NCBI GenBank assembly: GCA_944388825.1
Contig: CALXKG010000050.1
Coordinates: 1-15,413 of the forward strand
Length of the DNA: 15,413 bases
Direction: 5' to 3'
Source: an uncultured Clostridia bacterium
GTDB lineage: Bacteria; Bacillota; Clostridia; Oscillospirales; Ruminococcaceae
The position numbers and the translations under genes were made by a program. Numbering within the stretch: position 1 is the first letter of the stretch; every line of letters starts with the position of its first letter. The notes below the pieces were generated by a model. It was not told where the DNA came from and did no database searches. It saw only the letters and a list, made by a program, of their open reading frames with translations. Of the stretch, positions 7,521 through 12,761 are shown piece after piece.

Positions 7521-8429
7521 ATGGGTTTATTCAATAAGATCCGCGAAGGGCTGAAAAAGACCAGGGACTCGATGATGCAGAAGGTGGAGCGGGTGCTCAA
7601 CTCCTTCACCAAAATCGACGACGACTTTTTAGAAGAGCTGGAAGAGACGCTGATCATGTCCGACGTCGGGGTGGAGACTTCGGAGAATATTGTCGCCGAC
7701 CTGCGCAAAAAGATCAAGGAGACCGGCGCCACCGACCCCGCCGCCGTCAAGGGGCTTTTAAAGGAGATCATTGCCGGGATGCTGAAAGAGGACCGGCCTT
7801 TCACCCTTTCGACCAGGCCGTCGATCATCTTTGTCATCGGCGTCAACGGCGCCGGCAAGACGACGACGATCGGCAAACTGGCCGCCGGGTATAAAGCGGA
7901 AGGCAAAAAAGTCCTGGTGGCGGCGGCAGACACCTTCCGCGCGGCCGCGATCGACCAGCTGCAGGTCTGGACCGACCGGGCGGGGGTGGATATCGTCAAA
8001 CATACCGAAGGGGCCGACCCCGCCGCCGTCGTCTACGATTCGATCGACGCGGCGAAGGCGCGGGGCTGCGACCTTCTGCTCATCGACACCGCCGGGCGGC
8101 TGCACAACAAGAAAAACCTGATGGCCGAGCTGCACAAGATGTTTAAGATCGTCTCCCAGCGGGCGGCGGGCTGCGACGTCGAGGTGCTGCTGGTTCTCGA
8201 CGCCACCACCGGCCAGAACGCCGTCAGCCAGGCGGAACTGTTCAAAGAGGCCGCCGATATCACCGGCATCGTCCTCACCAAGCTGGACGGCACCGCCAAG
8301 GGCGGGATCATCATCTCGCTCAAGAACCAGTTAAACCTGCCGGTGCGGTTTGTCGGGGTCGGCGAAAAGATCGACGATCTGCAGCCGTTTGACCCGCAGC
8401 AGTTTGTCGACGCGCTGTTTGAAGAATAA
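7521..8429 (+). CDS. ftsY: Signal recognition particle receptor FtsY
   Basis: A 302-residue SRP GTPase. It has a short N-terminal helical part without the long acidic A-domain of E. coli FtsY, then the N domain (about 20-95) and the G domain. GTPase motifs are G1 GVNGAGKT (107-114), DTFRAAA (137-143), DTAGR (189-193) and TKLDGTAKGG (253-262). The absence of a Met-rich M domain rules out Ffh. FtsY docks ribosome-SRP complexes to the SecYEG translocon at the membrane. The ATG follows AAGGAGG with good spacing, an almost ideal ribosome binding site. smc-ftsY is a conserved pair in Firmicutes; here they are 74 bases apart with a hairpin between them. Confidence 0.97.
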   Translation: MGLFNKIREGLKKTRDSMMQKVERVLNSFTKIDDDFLEELEETLIMSDVGVETSENIVADLRKKIKETGATDPAAVKGLLKEIIAGMLKEDRPFTLSTRPSIIFVIGVNGAGKTTTIGKLAAGYKAEGKKVLVAAADTFRAAAIDQLQVWTDRAGVDIVKHTEGADPAAVVYDSIDAAKARGCDLLLIDTAGRLHNKKNLMAELHKMFKIVSQRAAGCDVEVLLVLDATTGQNAVSQAELFKEAADITGIVLTKLDGTAKGGIIISLKNQLNLPVRFVGVGEKIDDLQPFDPQQFVDALFEE

Positions 8430-8443
8430 GGAGGAACCCCACT

Positions 8444-9013
8444 ATGGATATTATCTTAGCCACCAACAACGCCCATAAGGTCGAGGAGCTCAAACGGATG
8501 CTGGAACCGCTGGGCTATACCCTTTATTCCCAGAAGGAAAAGGGCATTTCGATCGAGGTGGAGGAAAACGGCGACACCTTTGAACAAAACGCCTATTTAA
8601 AAGCCAAAGCCATCTACGACCTGACCGGCTGCGCGGCGCTGGCCGACGATTCCGGCCTCTGCGTCGACGCGCTGTCCGGCGCGCCCGGCGTCCACTCGGC
8701 CCGCTATGCCGGGGAGCCCTGCGACGATAAGAAGAATAACCAAAAGCTGCTGCGGGCGATGGACGGGGTGGAAAACCGCGCCGCCCAGTTTGTCAGCGTC
8801 ATCTGCTACATCGACCCGCAGGGCGAGGCCCACTACTTCCGCGGCGAGTGCCCCGGGGAAGTCGGTTTTGCGGAAAAAGGGGCGGGCGGCTTCGGCTACG
8901 ACCCCCTCTTTATGGTGGGGGAGAAGTCCTACGCTGAGATGACGGGCGCGGAAAAGGACGCCGTCTCCCACCGCGGCCGGGCGATCCGGCTGCTGGCGGA
9001 TTATCTCAGGTAA
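8444..9013 (+). CDS. rdgB: XTP/dITP diphosphatase (RdgB/HAM1 family)
   Basis: A 189-residue protein with the family's substrate-binding N-terminus ATNNAHKVEEL (residues 6-16), the ADDSGL motif with the likely catalytic D69, FGYDPLF (150-156) and SHRGRA (175-180). It hydrolyses non-canonical purine triphosphates (XTP, dITP, ITP) to monophosphate and pyrophosphate, keeping them out of DNA and RNA. AAGGAGG lies at a good distance before the ATG, only 14 bases after the ftsY stop, so both are probably in one transcript. Length and motif set are normal for the family. Confidence 0.96.
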   Translation: MDIILATNNAHKVEELKRMLEPLGYTLYSQKEKGISIEVEENGDTFEQNAYLKAKAIYDLTGCAALADDSGLCVDALSGAPGVHSARYAGEPCDDKKNNQKLLRAMDGVENRAAQFVSVICYIDPQGEAHYFRGECPGEVGFAEKGAGGFGYDPLFMVGEKSYAEMTGAEKDAVSHRGRAIRLLADYLR

Positions 9014-9045
9014 ATCGGGAAAGACAGGAAAGGATGGGATTCAGG

Positions 9046-9516
9046 ATGCAAATCAGACGGGCGAACGGGCAGGACATCGCGGGGCTGAACAGGCTCCTTT
9101 ACCAGGTGGCGAAAGTCCATTCGGACGGCCGCCCCGACCTCTTTAAGGCGGGCGGGAAAAAGTATACGGATCAGGAGCTGCTTGCCCTTTTGCAGGATGA
9201 TGCCCGCCCGGTGTTCGCGGCGGTGGATGAGTCGGGACGGGTGCTGGGCTACGCCTTCTGCATTCTGCAATCCCACCCGGACGACAATATCCTGACCCCC
9301 ATCAGGACCCTGTATATCGACGACCTCTGTGTCGACGAGGATATCCGCGGGCAGCATATCGGCCGGGCGCTTTACGCGTACGTCAAAAACTACGCGAAGG
9401 ATATCGGCTGCTATAACCTGACCCTCAACGTCTGGGCCTGCAACGAGAGCGCCAGAAAGTTTTACGAGCGCTGCGGCCTTGTCCCCCAGAAGTACGGGAT
9501 GGAAACGATATTGTAA
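9046..9516 (+). CDS. GNAT family N-acetyltransferase
   Basis: A 156-residue protein, or 160 if the in-frame ATG at 9034 is used. I prefer 9046 because the product then starts MQIRRANGQDI, the usual GNAT opening, and the AGGAAAGG at 9026-9033 is too close to 9034. The acetyl-CoA binding motif A is visible as LCVDEDIRGQHIGRAL (R-G-Q-H-I-G-R), preceded by strand IDDL and followed by NVWACNESARKFYERCGL, the typical C-terminal motif B. The acceptor substrate is not evident; the RimI-like C-terminus alone does not prove ribosomal protein acetylation. It sits 32 bases after rdgB and is followed by a repeat element, so it may be an accessory insertion in an otherwise conserved block. The superfamily call is firm; the specific function is unknown. 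Confidence 0.85.
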   Translation: MQIRRANGQDIAGLNRLLYQVAKVHSDGRPDLFKAGGKKYTDQELLALLQDDARPVFAAVDESGRVLGYAFCILQSHPDDNILTPIRTLYIDDLCVDEDIRGQHIGRALYAYVKNYAKDIGCYNLTLNVWACNESARKFYERCGLVPQKYGMETIL

Positions 9517-9519
9517 AAA

Positions 9520-9585
9520 TGAAGAATGAATATTGAAGAATGAAAAATGAAGAATGACGGATGGAAATGCTCCGCATTTCTCCAT
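9520..9585 (+). repeat. Intergenic repeat copy 2: five TGAARAA-type heptads plus hairpin
   Basis: From 9520 to 9554 five 7-base units follow in strict phase: TGAAGAA, TGAATAT, TGAAGAA, TGAAAAA, TGAAGAA. A hairpin follows: ATGGA (9561-9565) and AATGC (9566-9570) pair with GCATT (9574-9578) and TCCAT (9581-9585), with a TCC loop and a 2-base bulge. The tract matches copy 1 at 1960-2007 in order and orientation. It starts 4 bases after the GNAT stop. The remaining 94 bases up to the yhbY start (9586-9679) show no gene and no promoter I can support. Confidence 0.7.
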
Positions 9586-9679
9586 TTTATGGGTTTGCAG
9601 CCCCTTTAGGAAGTGTGCGCAGCACCCAAATCATGACGCAAAAGAAATAAACTGACCCTATATGCAGAAAGGAATTTTT

Positions 9680-9970
9680 ATGACCAGTAAACAGAGAGCA
9701 AAACTCCGCGGCATGGCCAACACCCTCGACACGATCCTCCAGATCGGCAAGGGCGGCATCAACGAAAACACCTGCAAGACGGTCGAACAGGCGCTGCTGG
9801 CGAGAGAGCTGATCAAGATCCGCGTCCTGGAAAACAGCCTCTACACCGCCAAAGAGGCGGCGGCCGAGATCGCCGAGGCGGTCGGCTGCGAGGTGGTGCA
9901 GGTGGTCGGCACCCGCATCACCCTCTATAAGCCGAACCCCGAGCACCCGGTCATCGTCCTGGAGGACTGA
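9680..9970 (+). CDS. yhbY: YhbY family RNA-binding protein (CRM domain)
   Basis: A 96-residue protein, the normal size of bacterial YhbY. It begins MTSKQRAKLRGMA, typical of the family, and has the CRM-domain GKGG loop at residues 23-26, followed by the conserved helix/strand pattern ending in GTRITLYKPN. The start at 9680 is chosen over an in-frame ATG at 9662 because AAAGGA (9668-9673) lies 6 bases before it and homology starts there. YhbY binds pre-50S particles and is thought to help ribosome assembly. It precedes nadD and yqeK, an order common in Firmicutes, although the usual upstream neighbour obg is absent here. Confidence 0.93.
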   Translation: MTSKQRAKLRGMANTLDTILQIGKGGINENTCKTVEQALLARELIKIRVLENSLYTAKEAAAEIAEAVGCEVVQVVGTRITLYKPNPEHPVIVLED

Positions 9971-9975
9971 CCCCG

Positions 9976-10569
9976 ATGGAGACCGGTATCTACGGCGGCA
10001 CCTTCAACCCGGTGCACTGCGGCCACCTCCACCTCTTAAAGGCCGCCGCCCCCTACTTTGACCGCATCCTCGTGATGCCGGACCATATCCCGCCCCATAA
10101 GGAGGCGGAGATGCTCGCTTCCGGGGACGACCGGGCGGAGATGCTCAGGCTCGCGGTCTCGGATATCCCGGGGACGGAGGTCTGCCCGCTGGAATTGGAG
10201 CAGCAGGGGCGCAGCTACACCTATCTGACCCTCCGGGCGCTCAAAGCCCGCTGCCCGTCCGACCATTTCACCCTCATCATCGGCGGGGATATGCTTTTAA
10301 GTTTCAAAGAATGGCGCAACTGGCAGGAGATCCTGGAAAACGCCTCCCTTCTGGCCGCCGCCCGGGACGACGGGGAGTACGCCCGCCTGCTGCAGGCGGC
10401 GAAGGACTTCCCGGGCGCGCGGGTCTTAAAGGTGCCGCCCCTTCCGATGTCTTCCACCGATATCCGCGCCGCCGCCGCCGCCGGGAAGCCCCTTTCCGGC
10501 ATGGTGCCGCCGGCCGTCGAACGCTATATCCATGCCCACCGGCTCTACCGCCCGTCAGGAAAGGAATGA
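9976..10569 (+). CDS. nadD: Nicotinate-nucleotide adenylyltransferase
   Basis: A 197-residue protein with the nucleotidyltransferase motif GGTFNPVHCGH (residues 7-17, including H14 and H17) and the C-terminal SSTDIR (159-164), the family's variant of the ISSTxxR ATP-binding motif. IGGDMLLSFKEWRNW in the middle matches the NadD substrate region. The enzyme makes deamido-NAD from nicotinate mononucleotide and ATP in NAD synthesis. Its ribosome binding site GGAGG (9961-9965) lies in the last codons of yhbY, only 5 bases separate the two genes, and the spacing to the ATG is 10, so the pair is translationally coupled. yqeK follows 6 bases after the stop. Confidence 0.96.
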   Translation: METGIYGGTFNPVHCGHLHLLKAAAPYFDRILVMPDHIPPHKEAEMLASGDDRAEMLRLAVSDIPGTEVCPLELEQQGRSYTYLTLRALKARCPSDHFTLIIGGDMLLSFKEWRNWQEILENASLLAAARDDGEYARLLQAAKDFPGARVLKVPPLPMSSTDIRAAAAAGKPLSGMVPPAVERYIHAHRLYRPSGKE

Positions 10570-10575
10570 TCCCCG

Positions 10576-11175
10576 ATGCTAAGCCCTGAAAATATCCCCT
10601 GGGACGCATACGACGCCCTTTTAAAAGAAAAGCTCAAGCCTTCCCGCTATACCCACTCCCTCTGCGTCATGGAGCGGGCGGTCGAACTGGCCCTCAAAAA
10701 CGGCGTCGATACGACCCGGGCGCGGCTGGCGGGGCTTTTGCATGATATTATGAAAAATGTCCCGGATAAAGAGATGTTGCAATTCATCGAGGATTCTGGT
10801 ATAATCCTATTATATGCGGATTTGTGCGCCCCGCAGCTGTGGCACGCCATCGCGGGGGCGGCATATATGAAAGAGAAACTCGGCATTGACGACCCCGATG
10901 TTTTAAACGCCGTCCGGTACCATACGACCGGCCGGGCGGGGATGTCGCCGCTGGAAAAGGTGGTGTATCTCGCCGACCTGACCAGCGCCGACCGGGATTA
11001 TCCCGACGTCAAAAAGGCCCGGCGGATCGCCGACCGTTCGCTGGACGAAGGGGTCCTCTACGGGTCGGAATACCTGATTTCCGACCTGGTGGGGCGGGAA
11101 CGGGTGCTCCACCCCGACACCCTCGCCTGCTACGACGAGCTGATCAAAAAAGGCGTCCGGGCAAACGGGAAATAA
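10576..11175 (+). CDS. yqeK: YqeK, HD-domain symmetrical Ap4A hydrolase
   Basis: A 199-residue HD-superfamily protein. Metal ligands are visible in the YqeK order: H27 (RYTHSL), H56-D57 (LLHDIMK), H90 (LWHAIAG), H116 (RYHTTGR) and D134 (YLADL). YqeK proteins bind iron and split diadenosine tetraphosphate into two ADP. The product probably limits alarmone Ap4A. The ribosome binding site AAGGA overlaps the end of nadD (stop 10567-10569), giving tight coupling; nadD-yqeK is a standard pair, sometimes fused in other bacteria. Around 10740-10830 the coding sequence turns AT-rich and holds a good sigma-A-type promoter, unlike the rest of the gene. The family call is firm. Confidence 0.93.
   Translation: MLSPENIPWDAYDALLKEKLKPSRYTHSLCVMERAVELALKNGVDTTRARLAGLLHDIMKNVPDKEMLQFIEDSGIILLYADLCAPQLWHAIAGAAYMKEKLGIDDPDVLNAVRYHTTGRAGMSPLEKVVYLADLTSADRDYPDVKKARRIADRSLDEGVLYGSEYLISDLVGRERVLHPDTLACYDELIKKGVRANGK
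10777..10805 (+). promoter_or_regulatory. Predicted intragenic promoter in yqeK (extended -10)
   Basis: TTGCAA (10777-10782; 4 of 6 bases of the -35 consensus) is separated by exactly 17 bases from a perfect TATAAT (10800-10805). A TG one base upstream of the -10 makes an extended -10 element. It lies in a local AT-rich dip. Transcripts would start near 10812 and could feed the LCP gene, rsfS and leuS. Activity is inferred from sequence only. Confidence 0.55.
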
Positions 11176-11184
11176 ATGCCGGAC

Positions 11185-11208
11185 CAGTCAAAAACCTGCT
11201 TTTGACTG
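11185..11208 (+). promoter_or_regulatory. 9-bp perfect inverted repeat before the LCP gene
   Basis: CAGTCAAAA (11185-11193) pairs perfectly with TTTTGACTG (11200-11208) around a 6-base loop. It lies in the 54 bases between the yqeK stop and the LCP start. There is no T-tract after the stem, so it is not a standard terminator. It could be an operator, a weak attenuator or a stabilising stem. Confidence 0.5.
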
Positions 11209-11229
11209 AGAAAGAGAAAGGGAATGGGC

Positions 11230-12333
11230 ATGGCGAAAGACAAACACAGGTCAAAACCGCCGTTTGGGCGGACAAATGGCATCCTGCTGGCCGTATCGAT
11301 CCTGCTGATCGTCGGGTCGGTGCTGCTGGCGGGCTACACCTCGCTGATGAACTGGACGCCGCTGGCGGAGGTGGAAGAATCGGTCAACAGCGAAGGCAGC
11401 GTCGTGGAGGGCTCGGTCGCCGTTATCGACGAGGACATCAAGACCCCTGAGGAAGCCAAAAACCGGACGGTCAATTTCCTGATCGCCGGCATTGACTACA
11501 ACACCACCGACGCGACCGCCGGCCTCAGCCGCGGCAAGCTGACCGACGTTATCATGGTCGTCCAGATCGACCTGGAGACCGGCTCGGTCGACGCGCTGCA
11601 GATCCCGCGGGACACCTGGGTCGGCACCAACGTCTCCTCCACCGGCAAGATCAACGCCGTCTACGCCCTCTCCGGCATCGACGGGCTGGCCGAGGTCATC
11701 TATGACCGGCTGCTGATCCCGATCGACCATTATGTCACCGTCGATATGGACGGCTTTATCGCGATCGTCGACGCGATCGGCGGGGTCACGATTGATATCG
11801 ATGAGACCTTTACGCTGGAAGGTGTCACCTTCACCCCCGGCACCCGTACCCTTTCGGGCATCGAGGCCGAGAAGTTCGTCCGGGAGCGGCACAACCGCTC
11901 GGGCGGCGACATCGGCCGGATCGGCGCCCAGCGGCAGTTTCTGGCGGCGATGCTGAGCGAGATGAAGGCGCTCTCCGCCTCCGAGCTGACCAGCCTGGCC
12001 CCGGTCGTCATGGGCCATGTTTCGACCGACCTGTCGGTCGGGACCGCCCTCTCGCTGGTGCAGGCCATCCTCGGGATGGACACCGACAATATGAGCTTCT
12101 ATACCCTCCCCGGCCAGACCGCCACCGCCTATAACGGCCAGTCGATCTGGAGCGCCCATAAGGACGAACTGGCGGCGGTCTTAAACGACAACTTCCGCCC
12201 CTATTCGGACAAGGTGCCGGCTGAAAACCTCCCGATCGAAGAGGTCGCCAACAGCACCGACTATTACGACGACGATTTTACCACCGTCACCGATATCCTG
12301 GAAGGGGACGACGGGGAAGAAAACGCGGCCTGA
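11230..12333 (+). CDS. LCP (LytR-CpsA-Psr) family cell-wall polymer ligase
   Basis: A 367-residue protein. One N-terminal membrane segment (about residues 17-36, preceded by a Lys/Arg-rich stretch) anchors it with the body outside. The LCP domain spans about 80-250: NFLIAGIDYN at 82, SRGKLTDVIMVV, IPRDTWV at 125-131, KINAVYAL, and VRERHNRSGGDIGRIGAQRQ from 217, containing the family's conserved Arg and Asp residues. LCP enzymes transfer undecaprenyl-linked glycopolymers such as teichoic acid onto peptidoglycan. The C-terminus is acidic. The ATG at 11230 is preferred to 11224 because the ribosome binding site AAAGGGA (11217-11223) is 6 bases from it but touches 11224. It follows yqeK by 54 bases with an inverted repeat between. 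Which polymer it handles cannot be told. Confidence 0.92.
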   Translation: MAKDKHRSKPPFGRTNGILLAVSILLIVGSVLLAGYTSLMNWTPLAEVEESVNSEGSVVEGSVAVIDEDIKTPEEAKNRTVNFLIAGIDYNTTDATAGLSRGKLTDVIMVVQIDLETGSVDALQIPRDTWVGTNVSSTGKINAVYALSGIDGLAEVIYDRLLIPIDHYVTVDMDGFIAIVDAIGGVTIDIDETFTLEGVTFTPGTRTLSGIEAEKFVRERHNRSGGDIGRIGAQRQFLAAMLSEMKALSASELTSLAPVVMGHVSTDLSVGTALSLVQAILGMDTDNMSFYTLPGQTATAYNGQSIWSAHKDELAAVLNDNFRPYSDKVPAENLPIEEVANSTDYYDDDFTTVTDILEGDDGEENAA

Positions 12334-12355
12334 CCACGATAGAAAGGAAAACGCT

Positions 12356-12715
12356 ATGGAAGATAAACAGCTGATGGAAGAAATCGTCCGGATCCTCGAC
12401 AGCAAAAAGGCGGACGACATCCGCGCGATCCGGATCGGCGACCTGACCATCCTCGCCGACTACTTTGTCATCGCCGCCGGCAGCAGCAATACCCAGGTGC
12501 GGATGCTGGCCGACGAGGTGGAATACCAACTGGGCCTGAAGGGGATCAAGCCCCACGCCACCGAGGGCTACCGGTCGGAGAACTGGATCGTGCTCGACTA
12601 CTCCACCGTCGTCGTCCACATTTTCCTGCGGGAGACGCGGGAGTTTTATAACCTGGAGCGGCTCTGGGCCGATGGGGAACAGATGGACATCTCCCATCTG
12701 CTCAAGCAGAACTGA
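12356..12715 (+). CDS. rsfS: Ribosomal silencing factor RsfS (Iojap family)
   Basis: A 119-residue protein of normal family length. Characteristic segments are DDIRAIRIGDLTILADYFVI, GSSNTQVRMLADEVE, and the C-terminal WIVLDYSTVVVHIF followed by REFYNLERLW. RsfS binds protein L14 of the 50S subunit and blocks joining with 30S when nutrients are scarce. AAAGGAAA precedes the ATG at a suitable distance, 22 bases after the LCP gene stop. The position after nadD-yqeK-LCP is conserved in Firmicutes. The call is secure. Confidence 0.95.
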   Translation: MEDKQLMEEIVRILDSKKADDIRAIRIGDLTILADYFVIAAGSSNTQVRMLADEVEYQLGLKGIKPHATEGYRSENWIVLDYSTVVVHIFLRETREFYNLERLWADGEQMDISHLLKQN

Positions 12716-12761
12716 TTGTCAAAACCGGGCGTTGGCCCACAAGATAAAGGGATGAATCACA

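Noticed and set aside
9520..9554. Heptad repeats considered as a CRISPR-like or phase-variable tract
   Set aside because: Units are 7 bases with no spacers, so not CRISPR. The tract is outside coding sequence and the units are imperfect, so there is no direct sign of phase variation.
9648..9664. TAAACT and TATATG strings upstream of yhbY considered as -10 boxes
   Set aside because: No acceptable -35 sequence at 16-18 bases upstream of either.
11251..12159. Minus-strand open frame of 302 codons
   Set aside because: It is antisense to the LCP gene, with low-complexity composition and no recognisable domain.
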